Program-made: the position numbers and the translations under genes
Notes under the pieces: model-generated
Seen by the model: the letters and a program-made list of their open reading frames with translations, nothing else
Databases searched by the model: none
What the model was told of the DNA's origin: nothing
Assembly: GCA_030595925.1 (NCBI GenBank)
Contig: JAUVLC010000006.1
Coordinates: 1 to 41,063 of the forward strand
Direction of reading: 5' to 3'
Source of the DNA: Clostridia bacterium
Lineage (GTDB): Bacteria; CBDUZB01; JAGLHV01
Length of the DNA: 41,063 bases
Shown here: piece by piece, positions 1 through 8,992 of the stretch
How positions within the stretch are numbered: position 1 is the first letter of the stretch
How the letters are laid out: each line of letters starts with the position of its first letter

Positions 1-142
1 AGAGATGGTGATGCCCGGGGACAACATAGAGATGGATGTGGAATTAATTACTCCGATAGCAATGGAAAAAGAATTAAGGTTTGCTATTCGGGAAGGTGGA
101 CATACAATAGGAGCTGGTGTAGTGAGTGAGGTTGTAAAATAA
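1..142 (+). CDS. tuf: Elongation factor Tu, C-terminal end (partial)
   Basis: Only the last 46 codons are in the window, read from base 2 to the TAA at 140-142. The peptide contains [23 protein letters not shown] and [12 protein letters not shown], which are the characteristic end of domain 3 of EF-Tu, the GTPase that delivers aminoacyl-tRNA to the ribosome. Its place directly before rpsJ is the classic str/S10 operon order (tuf-rpsJ). The stop is followed after only 18 bases by the S10 start, so the two are almost certainly cotranscribed. EF-G and the rest of tuf lie outside the window. Confidence 0.97.
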   Translation, partial: EMVMPGDNIEMDVELITPIAMEKELRFAIREGGHTIGAGVVSEVVK

Positions 143-160
143 ACTATTCAGGTGGATTCT

Positions 161-718
161 ATGGCTAAAGAAAAAGAAAAGGAAATTAAAAAAGAAGTTA
201 AAAAAATGGCTAAAGAAAAGGTTAAAAAAGAAACCAAAAAAGAGGTCGGAAAAGAAGGTAAAAAAGAAGTTAAAAAAGCGGCTAAAGAAAAGGTTAAAAA
301 AGAAACCAAAAAAGAGGTCGAAAGAGAAGTTAAAAAAGAAGTTAAAAAAGAAATTAAAGAAGAAATTAAAGAAGTAGCTAAAGAAAAGACAAAGAAGAAG
401 GTTGTTGAAAAAGTTACTGAGAAGATAAGAATTTATTTAAAAGCGTATGACCATAAAATGTTAGATCAATCTTTGGCGGAAATTGTGGCTAATAGTAAGA
501 GAACCGGTGCGAAAATTTCAGGCCCCATACTGTTGCCTACAAGAATAAGGAAATATACGGTTTTAAGGTCACCACATGTTGATAAAAAATCAAGGGAACA
601 GTTTGAGATGAGGATACATAAGAGACTTGTGGATATATTGAATCCTACTCCTCAAACTGTTGATGCTTTGATGAAGTTAGATTTGCCGACGGGAGTGGAT
701 ATTCAAATAAAGTTGTAA
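161..718 (+). CDS. rpsJ: Small ribosomal subunit protein uS10 with Lys/Glu-rich N-terminal extension
   Basis: Residues 89-185 are a complete S10 core ([36 protein letters not shown], then the [12 protein letters not shown] helix), close to the usual ~100 aa. Residues 1-88 are an added low-complexity segment made almost only of K, E, V, A and T in KKEVKK / [13 protein letters not shown] units, predicted as a charged helix or coiled coil. The ATG at 161 is preferred because AGGTGG at 150-155 lies 5 bases before it; an in-frame GTG at 152 overlaps that site. S10 sits in the 30S head and also pairs with NusB in antitermination. The reading frame is open through the whole extension, so this is not a misread upstream region. 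The role of the extension is unknown. Confidence 0.95.
   Translation: MAKEKEKEIKKEVKKMAKEKVKKETKKEVGKEGKKEVKKAAKEKVKKETKKEVEREVKKEVKKEIKEEIKEVAKEKTKKKVVEKVTEKIRIYLKAYDHKMLDQSLAEIVANSKRTGAKISGPILLPTRIRKYTVLRSPHVDKKSREQFEMRIHKRLVDILNPTPQTVDALMKLDLPTGVDIQIKL
209..320 (+). repeat. Direct repeat inside the S10 extension (72-nt period)
   Basis: The 40 bases at 209-248 and 281-320 are identical by eye (encoding [13 protein letters not shown]) and are offset by 72 nt, i.e. 24 codons. The segment between is a looser copy of the same Lys/Glu pattern. In-frame duplication of this kind suggests that the extension grew by repeat expansion and may vary in length between strains. Confidence 0.85.
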
Positions 719-768
719 GAATTAATTAGAAGAGATAAAATAATTATTTTTTGTAAGTGGAGCGAATT

Positions 769-1395
769 ATGACCGGGGAAATTATTGGTAGAAAGATAGG
801 AATGACTCAACTTTTTGATAAAGAAAGAAATGCTGTAGTAGTTACAGCCATTTTAGCTGGACCATGTTGGGTAACGGGGACAAGAACCTCGAAAAAAGAT
901 GGATATTCAGCTGTGCAGTTGGGTTTTGAAGAGGGAAAAGAAAAAAAAATTAATAAACCGCAGAGAGGATATTTTAAAAAGAATAATGTAAAAGCGGCGA
1001 GAGTTCTTAAAGAATTTCGGGTAGATAATTCTCAAGAGTATCAAGTCGGACAGGAAATTAAAGTTGATTTATTTAAAGAAGGAGATGTTGTTACTATTGT
1101 AGGTGTTTCCAAAGGAAAAGGATTTCAAGGGGTAATAAAGAGGCATGGGTTTAAAGGTGGGGGAGCTTCTCATGGATCTACATTTCATCGTGCACCAGGG
1201 TCTATAGGTGCCAGTTCTTCTCCTTCACGGGTATTTAAAGGGACTAAAATGCCGGGAAGAATGGGGGGGGAAAAAGTAACTTTGAAAAAAATGAAAGTAG
1301 TAAAAATAGATATAGAAAATAATCTGATAATGATTAAAGGTGGTATCCCCGGAGTGAGGCGGAGTCTTGTAACGATTGAAAAAGTAAATAAATAA
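769..1395 (+). CDS. rplC: Large ribosomal subunit protein uL3
   Basis: A 208-aa L3. It starts GEIIGRKIGMTQLFDKE and has the conserved loop around KGKGFQGVIKRHGFKGG and HGSTFHRAPGSIGASSSPSRVFKG that reaches toward the peptidyl transferase centre. L3 is an early 50S assembly protein. The ATG at 769 is chosen over an in-frame GTG at 757 because a GGAG at 758-761 gives a normal Shine-Dalgarno spacing and because the family starts at this point. It is second in the S10 operon, 50 bases after rpsJ. Confidence 0.97.
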   Translation: MTGEIIGRKIGMTQLFDKERNAVVVTAILAGPCWVTGTRTSKKDGYSAVQLGFEEGKEKKINKPQRGYFKKNNVKAARVLKEFRVDNSQEYQVGQEIKVDLFKEGDVVTIVGVSKGKGFQGVIKRHGFKGGGASHGSTFHRAPGSIGASSSPSRVFKGTKMPGRMGGEKVTLKKMKVVKIDIENNLIMIKGGIPGVRRSLVTIEKVNK

Positions 1396-1419
1396 GGGTT
1401 ATAATTTTAGGAGATAAAA

Positions 1420-2043
1420 ATGGCAGAAATTGATTTGTATAACAGTAAAGGAAAGATAATAGATAAAGTTTTGCTTCCGGATGAAATTTTTAAGGTGAAA
1501 GTAAAGGATTCTGTTTTAAATGAAGTGGTAAAAATGCATTTAGCTAATTCTCGGATGGGGACTGCTTGTACTAAAACAAAGGGAGAAGTTTCCGGAGGAG
1601 GAAGCAGGCCGTGGAGACAGAAAGGAACCGGAAGGGCAAGAGCGGGAAGCAATAGGTCTCCTCTCTGGAGACATGGAGGAGTAACTTTTGGTCCACGTCC
1701 ACGAAGCTTTAAATATTCTTTACCTAAAAAGAAGAAAAAGTTAGCTTTAAAAGGAGCTCTTTCCAGTAAATTAGAGGCAGGGGAATTGTTGGTAATAGAT
1801 ACTTTAGAGCTTAAAGAGCCCAAAACCAGGATAATGAGTAAATTTTTGGAGGGGTTAAAAGTGAAAAAAAGCTCATTGATAATAGTTGCAAAGATAGATA
1901 AACTTCTCCTACGGGCAGCAAGAAATATTTCCGGAATAAAGGTGATGGTGGGGAAGGATTTAAATGTATACGATGTTTTAAAATATAAAAAAATTGTTAT
2001 TACTAAAGAAGCGGTTTCAATGGTAAAGGAGGTGCTCGGCTGA
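1420..2043 (+). CDS. rplD: Large ribosomal subunit protein uL4
   Basis: A 207-aa protein of the L4 family. The extended loop motif GGGSRPWRQKGTGRARAGS and the following SPLWRHGGVTFGPRPRS are diagnostic; this loop lines the nascent-peptide exit tunnel. AGGAG lies just before the ATG. The TGA at 2041-2043 shares its A with the rplW start, so translation is coupled. In proteobacteria L4 also represses its own operon; nothing here shows whether that holds in this organism. Confidence 0.97.
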   Translation: MAEIDLYNSKGKIIDKVLLPDEIFKVKVKDSVLNEVVKMHLANSRMGTACTKTKGEVSGGGSRPWRQKGTGRARAGSNRSPLWRHGGVTFGPRPRSFKYSLPKKKKKLALKGALSSKLEAGELLVIDTLELKEPKTRIMSKFLEGLKVKKSSLIIVAKIDKLLLRAARNISGIKVMVGKDLNVYDVLKYKKIVITKEAVSMVKEVLG

Positions 2044-2336
2044 TGTTGTTAGATGTTTATCAGATAATTAAAAAACCTCATATTACGGAAAGAAGTAATG
2101 TTTTAAAAAGCAGGGATAACAAATATGTTTTTGTTGTTGATATAAGAGCAAATAAATCTGAAATTAAAAAAGCCGTAGAAGAATTGTTTAAAGTGAGTGT
2201 AACGAAAGTAAATACATTGATTATGCATGGTAAGAAGAGAAGAATGGGAAAACATGAGGGAATGCGTTCAGACTGGAAGAAAGCAATTGTGACTTTAAAA
2301 AAAGGCGAAAGCATTAAAGAATTAGAACAAGCTTAA
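2043..2336 (+). CDS. rplW: Large ribosomal subunit protein uL23
   Basis: A 97-aa L23, normal length. It has the family start [13 protein letters not shown], the [24 protein letters not shown] core and the [21 protein letters not shown] loop. L23 sits at the tunnel exit and is the docking site for trigger factor and SRP. The ATG overlaps the rplD stop by one base (TGATG), a usual sign of translational coupling, and rplB follows after 22 bases. Confidence 0.96.
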   Translation: MLLDVYQIIKKPHITERSNVLKSRDNKYVFVVDIRANKSEIKKAVEELFKVSVTKVNTLIMHGKKRRMGKHEGMRSDWKKAIVTLKKGESIKELEQA

Positions 2337-2358
2337 AAAAAACAGAAAGAAGGGGAAT

Positions 2359-3189
2359 ATGGGAATAAAAAAATATAAACCGACAAGTCCGGCTCGAAGA
2401 TTTGCCAGTCGTACTGTAAATACTGAGTTGACAAAGAAAAAAAGAGAGAAATCTTTAGTTGTTCCTTTGAAAAAATCAGGTGGAAGAAATAACAAAGGGA
2501 GAATTACCGTAAGACATCGGGGCGGAGGAAGTAAACGGGCGTATAGGATTATTGATTTTAAAAGAGATAAATTGGGGATGTCTGCCCAGGTAAAAGCAAT
2601 TGAATATGATCCTAATCGCTCTTGTAGAATTGCCCTTTTAACATATAGTGACGGAGAAAAGAGGTATATTATTCATCCTGTTGGTTTGTCAGTTGGGGAC
2701 ATGGTTTTTAGTGGTTCGGGAGTGGAGGTAGAAGTGGGAAATGCATTACCTCTAAAAGAAATACCGGTGGGTACAGCTATTCATAATATAGAAATGAAGC
2801 AGGGAAGAGGGGGGCAATTAGTAAGAGGTGCTGGTACAGCGGCTCAAATAGTGAGTAAGGAAGAAAAGTATGCTCAGATAAAAATGCCTTCGGGAGAAAT
2901 AAGGCGTATATTTCTGAATTGTATAGCAACAATCGGGCAGGTGGGTAATGTTGATAATGAGAAAATTTCTTTTGGGGGGGCAGGCAGAATAAGACGGTTG
3001 GGAAGGCGTCCGAAAGTTCGGGGAACGGCTATGAATACTTGTGACCATCCGCATGGGGGAGGAAGAGGAAAAAGTAAAGGCAGAAAACATCCTGTATCAC
3101 CATGGGGACAGCCGGCTAAAGGGTATAAAACCAGAAAGAAAAAATATAGCGATAAAATGATTATTAAAAGAAAAAAGAGTAAAAGATAG
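2359..3189 (+). CDS. rplB: Large ribosomal subunit protein uL2
   Basis: A full-length 276-aa L2. It begins [15 protein letters not shown], carries the [16 protein letters not shown] and [22 protein letters not shown] segments of the OB/SH3 domains, and ends with the [18 protein letters not shown] region that includes the conserved histidine near the peptidyl transferase centre, followed by a basic tail. L2 is needed for subunit joining and peptidyl transfer. GAAGGGG precedes the ATG. It lies between rplW and rpsS as in nearly all bacteria. Confidence 0.98.
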   Translation: MGIKKYKPTSPARRFASRTVNTELTKKKREKSLVVPLKKSGGRNNKGRITVRHRGGGSKRAYRIIDFKRDKLGMSAQVKAIEYDPNRSCRIALLTYSDGEKRYIIHPVGLSVGDMVFSGSGVEVEVGNALPLKEIPVGTAIHNIEMKQGRGGQLVRGAGTAAQIVSKEEKYAQIKMPSGEIRRIFLNCIATIGQVGNVDNEKISFGGAGRIRRLGRRPKVRGTAMNTCDHPHGGGRGKSKGRKHPVSPWGQPAKGYKTRKKKYSDKMIIKRKKSKR

Positions 3190-3229
3190 GTATAATTTGT
3201 AATTCGAAAGGTTTAAAGGAGAGAGGATA

Positions 3230-3517
3230 ATGGGACGTTCGACAGTAAAAGGGCCGTATATAGATGAAAATTTACTAAAAAAGATTACAAAAATGAATAC
3301 ATCCGGTGAAAAGAGAGTAGTGAAGACATGGGCAAGAAATTCAGTTATTTCTCCTGATTTTGTGGGACATACGATAGCTATACATAATGGTAAAAAGTTT
3401 ATTCCGATTTATATGACTGAAAATATGGTGGGGCATAAATTAGGAGAGTTTTCTCCTACCAGATTTTTTAAAGGGCACGGGTCTTCTCATACTAAGGAAG
3501 TAAGCTCGTTAAAGTAA
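3230..3517 (+). CDS. rpsS: Small ribosomal subunit protein uS19
   Basis: A 95-aa S19 with the family start [18 protein letters not shown], the [22 protein letters not shown] block and the [19 protein letters not shown] end. S19 forms a complex with S13 in the head of the 30S subunit and touches the A-site tRNA. A strong Shine-Dalgarno (AAAGGAGAGAGG) precedes the ATG. Unlike in most genomes, rplV does not follow closely: a 713-bp repeat-filled gap separates the two. Confidence 0.97.
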   Translation: MGRSTVKGPYIDENLLKKITKMNTSGEKRVVKTWARNSVISPDFVGHTIAIHNGKKFIPIYMTENMVGHKLGEFSPTRFFKGHGSSHTKEVSSLK

Positions 3518-4230
3518 TAAAGACAAAGGACAGTCCATAGTCCACAGTCGATAGTCCATAGACGAAAGACGAAAGACGAAAGACGAAAGACAAGGATAGG
3601 CACAAAGGCATCAAGGCACAGAAACTACAGTTATAAGTTATAAGTTAACTACAAAAAAACAAAGACAAAGACCGGCACAAAGTTAAAAGATAAAGGACAG
3701 AGATTAAAGATTGCAAATGGCAAATAGCGAATAGCAAAAGAAAAAAGACAATTTTCCCCCTTTGAAAAAGGGGGTTAGGGGGATTTAGATAAAAGACAAA
3801 AACAAAGGACAGTCCATAGTCCACAGTCGATAGTTCATAGATTACGGAATATAAAAGAAGTTTGTAGTTGCTCAATGAACTTGTACTGAGTGTAATCGAA
3901 GTATTGAGCAGAAATGTTTGGGAGTTTAGATTTGTTTAAATTAATATTTATGAATCAGGAATTAGAACAAGGAAAAATAAAGGCAAAACACATTTTACCT
4001 TCATTTTTTTTGTTTTGAATTTAGTATTTTGGATTTAGAATTTGTTTAGGATTTAGATATTAGGATTTCGGATTTGTCTGTTTGCTTTTATGACAATGTA
4101 TGACACGAATAAATTTCCCCCCTTTGAAAAAGGGGGTTAGGGGGATTTATGACTATTTGTGACATGGTGTTTGTTTAGTTTTGTTGGGTTGAGAAGAAGT
4201 AAGGAATAGTTTGTTTTAAGAGGGAGGAGT
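3518..4230. repeat. Repeat island between rpsS and rplV
   Basis: No gene is visible in these 713 bases. They hold dispersed repeats also found in the other gaps: AGTCCATAGTC-type units at about 3531-3562 and 3807-3842; the ATAAGTTATAAGTTAACTAC unit at about 3629-3650; the inverted repeat CCCCCTTTGAAAAAGGGGG with a TTAGGGGGATTTA tail at 3756-3787 and 4117-4150; a hairpin at 3869-3910; the unit ATAAAGGCAAAACACATTTTACCTTCATT at about 3976-4005; and runs of GGATTTAG/TTTGGATTT at about 4018-4075. There is a GACGAAAGACGAAAGACGAA tandem at about 3562-3590. No terminator with a T-run could be placed with confidence, so whether transcripts cross the island is open. Confidence 0.9.
3864..3910. repeat. 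Hairpin repeat GTAGTTGCTCAATG...ATTGAGCA
   Basis: TGCTCAAT at 3869-3876 and ATTGAGCA at 3903-3910 form an 8-bp perfect stem around an inner sequence AACTTGTACTGAGTGTAAT. The reverse complement of the same element, with compensated stem changes (GCCCAAT/ATTGGGC), lies inside the MITE at 36298-36337. There is no T-run after it, so it is a dispersed hairpin rather than a simple terminator. Confidence 0.8.
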
Positions 4231-4569
4231 ATGAAAGTGAAAGGAAAAGCAATTGCTCGTTTTACCCGTGTAGGGCAACGGAAGGTAAATCAAATATTAG
4301 ATGTAATTAGGGGAAAAAGTGTTTCCCAATCTTATAAGTTACTCGAGTTTACCAAAAAGGCGGCGACACCTATGGTAATGAAAACACTAAAGTCCGCGGT
4401 TGCCAATATTGGTAAACATGTAGATGAGAATAAGATATATGTAAACGAAACTTATGCCGGACAGGGTCCTGTTTTAAAAAGATTGCGGCCCATGGCTATG
4501 GGACGGGGAGCAATATATCGCAGGAAAACCAGTCATGTAACAATAATTGTTGGAGAGCAAGGGAAGTAA
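4231..4569 (+). CDS. rplV: Large ribosomal subunit protein uL22
   Basis: A 112-aa L22, normal length. It has VKGKAIARFTRVGQRKVNQILDVIRGKSVSQ at the start, ANIGKHVDENKIYVNETYAGQGPVLKR in the middle and the tunnel-lining beta hairpin RPMAMGRGAIYRRKTSHVTIIV. L22 reaches from the subunit surface into the exit tunnel, where macrolide-resistance changes are known in the family. GAGGGAGGAG is placed ideally before the ATG. It resumes the S10 operon after the repeat island. Confidence 0.96.
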   Translation: MKVKGKAIARFTRVGQRKVNQILDVIRGKSVSQSYKLLEFTKKAATPMVMKTLKSAVANIGKHVDENKIYVNETYAGQGPVLKRLRPMAMGRGAIYRRKTSHVTIIVGEQGK

Positions 4570-4614
4570 TTATAAAAAAATGTAAGGATAAACAAGCGGA
4601 GGAGGAACAAAAAC

Positions 4615-5361
4615 GTGGGGCAAAAAGTACATCCTAAAGGCTTTCGGTTAGGTTATATTGAAGATTGGAATGCAAAATGGTTTGGAGGAAAGAGATTTCC
4701 TCTTTTATTAGCGGAAGACTTAAAAATTCGAAAATTAATAAAAGAGAAAACAAGATATGGTGAAGTTTCTAAGGTGAAGATAGAACGGGCAGGAGATTAT
4801 GTCCGGGTGAATATTTTTACCGCTCGGCCTGGAATTATAATTGGTAAAAAAGGTCAGGATGTAGAAAATTTAAGGAAAAATATAGAAATATTAATTAATA
4901 AAAAAGCTTTTATAAATATTATTGAAATAAAAGCACCGGAATTAGAAGCTCAGTTAGTGGCAGGAAACGTTGCTTTTCAGTTGGAAAAACAAATAGCTTA
5001 TAGGAGAGCGATAAATCGTGCTATAGAACGAACAATGAGAAGAGGTGCTCTCGGAATTAAAATATGTGTTTCAGGTAGATTATCAGGAGCGGAAATAGCA
5101 CGTAGTGAGTGGATCAAAGAAGGGCGAATTCCGTTGCAGACAATGAGAGCTGATATTGATTATGGTGTTAAAGAAGCTATTACTACTTATGGCCGAATTG
5201 GTGTAAAGGTCTGGATATTCAAAAAAGAAATAATTAAGAAAGAAAGCAAGAAAATAATACCGGACAATAAAGAAATTAATAATATTGAAAATGAAAATAA
5301 AGCGAATGCAACAGCAAAATTGAGTGAGGGAGAAAAAGATGTTGATTCCGAAAAGAGTTAA
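4615..5361 (+). CDS. rpsC: Small ribosomal subunit protein uS3
   Basis: A 248-aa S3 starting [21 protein letters not shown], with a KH domain ([18 protein letters not shown]; GxxG is GKKG) and the C-terminal domain [21 protein letters not shown] and [14 protein letters not shown]3 lines the mRNA entry channel and helps unwind mRNA. The start is GTG, supported by GGAGGAGG just upstream and by the invariant family N terminus. The last ~40 residues are an extra acidic/Asn-rich tail, and the 3' end overlaps rplP by 23 bases. Confidence 0.97.
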   Translation: MGQKVHPKGFRLGYIEDWNAKWFGGKRFPLLLAEDLKIRKLIKEKTRYGEVSKVKIERAGDYVRVNIFTARPGIIIGKKGQDVENLRKNIEILINKKAFINIIEIKAPELEAQLVAGNVAFQLEKQIAYRRAINRAIERTMRRGALGIKICVSGRLSGAEIARSEWIKEGRIPLQTMRADIDYGVKEAITTYGRIGVKVWIFKKEIIKKESKKIIPDNKEINNIENENKANATAKLSEGEKDVDSEKS

Positions 5362-5752
5362 ATATCGTAAATCACATCGGGGAAGAATGAAGGGAAAGGC
5401 AAAGGGAGGAACGGATGTCTCCTTTGGAGAATATGGCCTACAAGCATTAGAACCGGCATGGATTACAGGTCGTCAAATTGAATCTGCGCGTATATCTTTA
5501 ACGCGTTCAATAAAGAAAGAGGGAAAGGTTTGGATTAGAATTTTTCCGGATAAACCTGTTTCTAAAAAACCGGCTGAAACCCGGATGGGGAAGGGAAAAG
5601 GAATGCCGGAGTTTTGGGTAGCGGTAGTAAAACCGGGAAGAGTTATTTTTGAATTGGAAGGATTATCCCATGCAGATGCGAAAAACGCAATAAAGCGGGC
5701 TTCACATAAATTGCCGATTAAAACTAAGTTTTTAATGCGTAAGGAAATTTAG
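5339..5752 (+). CDS. rplP: Large ribosomal subunit protein uL16
   Basis: A 137-aa L16 starting [19 protein letters not shown], the standard family start, with [24 protein letters not shown] and [22 protein letters not shown], the loop near the A-site tRNA elbow. The ATG at 5339 is preferred over the upstream in-frame GTG at 5324 because GTGAGGGAG lies 6-7 bases before it. The start is inside the end of rpsC, so translation of the two is probably coupled. Confidence 0.97.
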   Translation: MLIPKRVKYRKSHRGRMKGKAKGGTDVSFGEYGLQALEPAWITGRQIESARISLTRSIKKEGKVWIRIFPDKPVSKKPAETRMGKGKGMPEFWVAVVKPGRVIFELEGLSHADAKNAIKRASHKLPIKTKFLMRKEI

Positions 5753-5802
5753 TTTTCTGTTTAGTCGTTAAATATAGATTAATAAAGTTGTGGGAGATGA
5801 TA

Positions 5803-6012
5803 ATGGATGTAAAACAAATAAGAGAACTTTCGCTTGTTGAATTGGAAGAAAAATTAAGAGCTGTTAAAGAGCAATTGTTTAAGTTGAAATTTCAGAAAGC
5901 AATGATTTCTCCTAAAAATCCTTTGGTAATCAGGGGGTTGAGAAGGGATATTGCCCGGATGAAAACTATTTTGTCGGAACAAAAAACCGAACAAAAGACT
6001 AAGAAACAATGA
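5803..6012 (+). CDS. rpmC: Large ribosomal subunit protein uL29
   Basis: A 69-aa two-helix protein of the L29 family: MDVKQIRELSLVELEEKLRAVKEQLFKLKFQKAM then LVIRGLRRDIARMKTIL. It lies at the tunnel exit beside L23. The ATG at 5803 is chosen because GGGAG at 5792-5796 gives a 6-base spacing; an ATG at 5797 would touch the site. The C terminus has a short KTEQKTKKQ tail. It is placed between rplP and rpsQ as usual. Confidence 0.94.
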   Translation: MDVKQIRELSLVELEEKLRAVKEQLFKLKFQKAMISPKNPLVIRGLRRDIARMKTILSEQKTEQKTKKQ

Positions 6013-6093
6013 TAAGTGAAAAGAACATAATTATTAATAATGTTTTAGAATGGAAATATTTTAAGGGGTGTTAAAAAGGGAGAGGTAGAGATA

Positions 6094-6354
6094 ATGGAAA
6101 ATAAAACAAAAAAAGTTCGAATAGGAGAAGTCGTTTCTGATAAAATGAATAAATCGCGGGTAGTGAAAGTTTCCCGAAAAGTTAGACATCCTTTATATAG
6201 TAAAGTAATTAAAAGAACAACCTCTTTTATGGTTCATGATGAAAAGAATGAATCGCATTTTGGGGATAAGGTAAAAATTATTGAGTCCAGGCCGTTGAGT
6301 AAAAATAAAAGATGGTATCTGGCTGAAATAATAGAAAAATCAAAAAATATTTAA
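6094..6354 (+). CDS. rpsQ: Small ribosomal subunit protein uS17
   Basis: An 86-aa OB-fold protein with the S17 signature: [40 protein letters not shown], then [24 protein letters not shown]17 is a primary 16S rRNA binder in the 30S body. GGGAGAGG precedes the ATG. An 81-base gap separates it from rpmC, somewhat more than the typical spacing here, and rplN follows after 23 bases. Confidence 0.96.
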   Translation: MENKTKKVRIGEVVSDKMNKSRVVKVSRKVRHPLYSKVIKRTTSFMVHDEKNESHFGDKVKIIESRPLSKNKRWYLAEIIEKSKNI

Positions 6355-6377
6355 TTAAAAAGGAAGTGAATTAATCA

Positions 6378-6746
6378 ATGATTCAAGTACAAACCAAATT
6401 GAAAGTTGCGGATAATTCCGGGGCTAAGGAAATAATGTGTATAAAGGCTTTGGGCGGAACAAAAAGAAAATATGCCCGGATAGGGGATATTATTATTGGT
6501 GCCGTGAAAAAGGCTGTTCCGGGAGCAGCGATAAAAAAGGGAGACGTGGTCAGAGCTGTGGTGGTAAGAACGGTTAAAGAATATAGACGGAAAGATGGTT
6601 CGTATATTAAATTTGACGAGAATGGTGCTGTAATAATTGATGATAAAAACGAGCCTAAGGGGACACGTATTTTTGGTCCGGTAGCCAGGGAATTGCGAAA
6701 TAAAAAGTTTATGAAAATAATTTCTCTTGCACCGGAAGTTGTTTAA
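6378..6746 (+). CDS. rplN: Large ribosomal subunit protein uL14
   Basis: A 122-aa L14 of standard length: [27 protein letters not shown], then [35 protein letters not shown] and [14 protein letters not shown]14 forms an intersubunit bridge and is the binding site of the silencing factor RsfS. AGGAAGTG is upstream of the ATG. The order rpsQ-rplN-rplX is canonical. Confidence 0.98.
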   Translation: MIQVQTKLKVADNSGAKEIMCIKALGGTKRKYARIGDIIIGAVKKAVPGAAIKKGDVVRAVVVRTVKEYRRKDGSYIKFDENGAVIIDDKNEPKGTRIFGPVARELRNKKFMKIISLAPEVV

Positions 6747-6812
6747 TCAGGAAAGGAACAATATAAAAAACGCAGGGCAAACACAGGAATTGTTTTTGAT
6801 AGGGGAGAGGTA

Positions 6813-7124
6813 ATGTTACATATTAAAAAAAAGGATAAAGTAAAGGTTTTAATAGGGAAAGATAAAGGAAAGACAGGAGAGGTTCTGAAAGTCTTTCCGG
6901 TTAAGGAGAGGGTAATTATTAGTAAGATAAATTTTATAAAAAGACATACTCGTTCTACTCAAACAGAGCCGGGAGGAATTAGAGAAAAAGAAGCATCAAT
7001 ACATATTTCCAATGTAATGTTGGTGTGTAATAAATGCAATAAACCTACAAGAGTGAGTGTTGATTATTTATCTGATGGAAAAAAAATAAGAATTTGTAAA
7101 AAATGTGGCGAGATTATTGTTTAA
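6813..7124 (+). CDS. rplX: Large ribosomal subunit protein uL24 (Zn-binding form)
   Basis: A 103-aa L24 with the KOW motif DKVKVLIGKDKGKTGEVLKVFP and the FIKRHTRSTQTEPGGIREKEASIHISNVMLV core. The C terminus adds a Cys4 knuckle, C72-x2-C75 and C95-x2-C98 (VCNKC ... ICKKC), expected to bind zinc. L24 starts assembly of the 50S subunit. GGGAGAGG is directly before the ATG. Other C+ proteins (S14, S4, L36) in the same operon agree with a zinc-replete ribosome. Confidence 0.96.
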   Translation: MLHIKKKDKVKVLIGKDKGKTGEVLKVFPVKERVIISKINFIKRHTRSTQTEPGGIREKEASIHISNVMLVCNKCNKPTRVSVDYLSDGKKIRICKKCGEIIV

Positions 7125-7159
7125 GGTAGAAAAGAATTATTTTTTTAAGGGAGATAATG

Positions 7160-7702
7160 ATGGCAGGGTTTTTAGAATTTTATAAAAAAGAGGGTATTTC
7201 CAAATTGAAAGAAAAGTTTGGATATAAAAATGTAATGCAAGTGCCGTGTTTAGAGAAAATAGTTGTAAATATGGGGTTATCGGAAGCCAAAGATGATGTA
7301 AAAATCATTGATAAGGCACGGGAGGAATTATCGGCTATAACCGGACAGGTTCCTTTAATTACTAAGGCAAAGAAATCTATTTCTAATTTTAAATTAAGGG
7401 AAGGCGTTCCTATTGGAGCAAAAGTTACTTTGAGAGGTAATAGAATGTATGATTTTTTGGAACGGCTGATAAAAGCATCACTTCCCAGAATTCGAGATTT
7501 TAAAGGAATTTCACGTAAGGCTTTTGATAAATGGGGTAATTATAATTTAGGCATTCGGGAGCAATCGATTTTCCCTGAGATAAGAGTGGATAAAGTGGAA
7601 AAAACAAGAGGGTTAAATATTACGATTGAGATTAATTCTAAATCGATAGAGGAATCAATGGAGTTGTTGATTTTAATGGGAATGCCTTTTCAGAAAAAAT
7701 AA
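7160..7702 (+). CDS. rplE: Large ribosomal subunit protein uL5
   Basis: A 180-aa L5 with [53 protein letters not shown] and [31 protein letters not shown]5 binds 5S rRNA and contacts P-site tRNA and S13. Two ATGs lie at 7157 and 7160; AGGGAG at 7148-7153 leaves 6 bases to the second, so that one is used here. rpsN follows 12 bases after the stop. Confidence 0.97.
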   Translation: MAGFLEFYKKEGISKLKEKFGYKNVMQVPCLEKIVVNMGLSEAKDDVKIIDKAREELSAITGQVPLITKAKKSISNFKLREGVPIGAKVTLRGNRMYDFLERLIKASLPRIRDFKGISRKAFDKWGNYNLGIREQSIFPEIRVDKVEKTRGLNITIEINSKSIEESMELLILMGMPFQKK

Positions 7703-7714
7703 AGGAGTGATTGT

Positions 7715-7900
7715 ATGGCTAAAACATGTTTAATTTATAAACAAAAATGTGAACCGAAGTATAAAACTCGCAAGTATAATCGTTGTAGTGTGTGTGGAAG
7801 GGCCAGGGGTTATATGCGGGATTTCGGTATATGTAGAATATGCTTTAGAGGTTTGGCTCATCAAGGGGAAATCCCCGGGATAACTAAATCCAGTTGGTAA
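7715..7900 (+). CDS. rpsN: Small ribosomal subunit protein uS14, short Zn-binding type
   Basis: A 61-aa S14 of the short (type Z) form. Four cysteines, C24-x2-C27 and C40-x2-C43 (CSVC ... CRIC), make the zinc ribbon, and the protein ends with the usual [17 protein letters not shown]14 sits in the 30S head next to S3 and S10. AAAGGAGTG lies before the ATG. It has no intact long-form counterpart in this window. Confidence 0.97.
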   Translation: MAKTCLIYKQKCEPKYKTRKYNRCSVCGRARGYMRDFGICRICFRGLAHQGEIPGITKSSW

Positions 7901-7932
7901 ATAAAATAAGTAAATAAAATGAGGTGAAAAAA

Positions 7933-8331
7933 ATGTCCATGACGGATCCAATTGCGGATATGTTAACAAGAATTCGAAATGCTAATAAGGAATTTAAGGA
8001 AAAGGTTGATATTCCTGCTTCAAAAATTAAAAAGGAAATAATAGAGATTTTGAAGCAAGAAGGGTTTGTTGCTAATTATAAATTTATTTCTGACCGGAAA
8101 CAGGGGATTTTGCGTGTTTATTTAAAATATGCTTATCCCAGAGAGAGGGTAATAAAAAAAATAAAACGTATTAGTAGGCCGGGTTTAAGAATTTATAAGA
8201 GTTTTGATCAACTTCCCGTAGTCCTCAATGGGTTGGGAATGGCAGTGATTTCTACTTCTAAAGGAATAATGACTGACCAGAAAGCACGCCAGGCGCGAGT
8301 AGGCGGGGAAGTAGTTTGTTATATTTGGTAA
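7933..8331 (+). CDS. rpsH: Small ribosomal subunit protein uS8
   Basis: A 132-aa S8: [34 protein letters not shown], then [30 protein letters not shown] and the end [23 protein letters not shown]8 is a primary 16S rRNA binder and the spc-operon repressor in E. coli. The GAGGTG at 7921-7926 supports the ATG at 7933 (MSMTDP); 7939 (MTDP) is an alternative in the same frame. Confidence 0.97.
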   Translation: MSMTDPIADMLTRIRNANKEFKEKVDIPASKIKKEIIEILKQEGFVANYKFISDRKQGILRVYLKYAYPRERVIKKIKRISRPGLRIYKSFDQLPVVLNGLGMAVISTSKGIMTDQKARQARVGGEVVCYIW

Positions 8332-8397
8332 TTTAAAATTCGAACTAAAAACGAAGAAGTAATTTAGAAATTTTTTTATGGCTAAGAGGAGAAAGAA

Positions 8398-8961
8398 ATG
8401 AGTAGAATAGGGAAAAAACCGGTGAAAGTTCCTGCTGGTGTAAAAATAGAAATAAAAAACAGCATAATTGAGGTTACAGGTCCTAAAGGAAAATTGGAGC
8501 AAAAGGTACATCCGACAATGAAAGTGACGCTGAAGGAAAATGAATTATTAGTAAACCGTCCATCAGATGCTAAATTATACAGAGCGATTCATGGAACAAC
8601 ACGGGCAATAATTGCTAATATGGTTAAAGGTGTTACTGAGGGGTTTGAAAAGACTTTGCAGATACAGGGAGTAGGATATCGTGCATCTGTTTCAGGGAGA
8701 AAATTAATTTTACAATTAGGATTTTCTCATCCGGTAGAATTTTCTTTTCCTGAAGATGTAGATGTTTCAGTAGTTCCAAAAAAAAATCAAATAGTTGTTA
8801 GTGGAATTAATAAGCAGATTGTCGGTGAAATTTCAAGTAATATTCGTGCCCTTAAAAAACCTGAGCCATATAAGGGAAAGGGAATTAGGTATTTGAATGA
8901 ATATGTAAGACGAAAAGCCGGTAAAGCTGCCGGGGTAGGTGGTTCAGGGGGCAAGAAGTAA
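8398..8961 (+). CDS. rplF: Large ribosomal subunit protein uL6
   Basis: A 187-aa L6 with two homologous alpha/beta domains: SRIGKKPVKVPAGVKIEI at the start, GVTEGFEKTLQIQGVGYRASVSGRKL in the middle and the signature RALKKPEPYKGKGIRYLNEYVRRKAGKAAG. L6 lies at the factor-binding site of the 50S. The tail GVGGSGGKK is slightly longer than usual. AGAGGAG precedes the ATG. Confidence 0.97.
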   Translation: MSRIGKKPVKVPAGVKIEIKNSIIEVTGPKGKLEQKVHPTMKVTLKENELLVNRPSDAKLYRAIHGTTRAIIANMVKGVTEGFEKTLQIQGVGYRASVSGRKLILQLGFSHPVEFSFPEDVDVSVVPKKNQIVVSGINKQIVGEISSNIRALKKPEPYKGKGIRYLNEYVRRKAGKAAGVGGSGGKK

Positions 8962-8992
8962 AACGACATCTTGAAAAAAATGAGGTAAAGAG

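Noticed and set aside
3518-4230. A CRISPR array in one of the repeat-rich gaps
   Set aside because: The repeats are short, of several kinds and irregularly spaced, with no constant repeat/spacer lengths and no cas genes nearby.
4231-4569. A pseudogene for rplV after the insertion
   Set aside because: The protein is full length with all conserved blocks and a good ribosome site.
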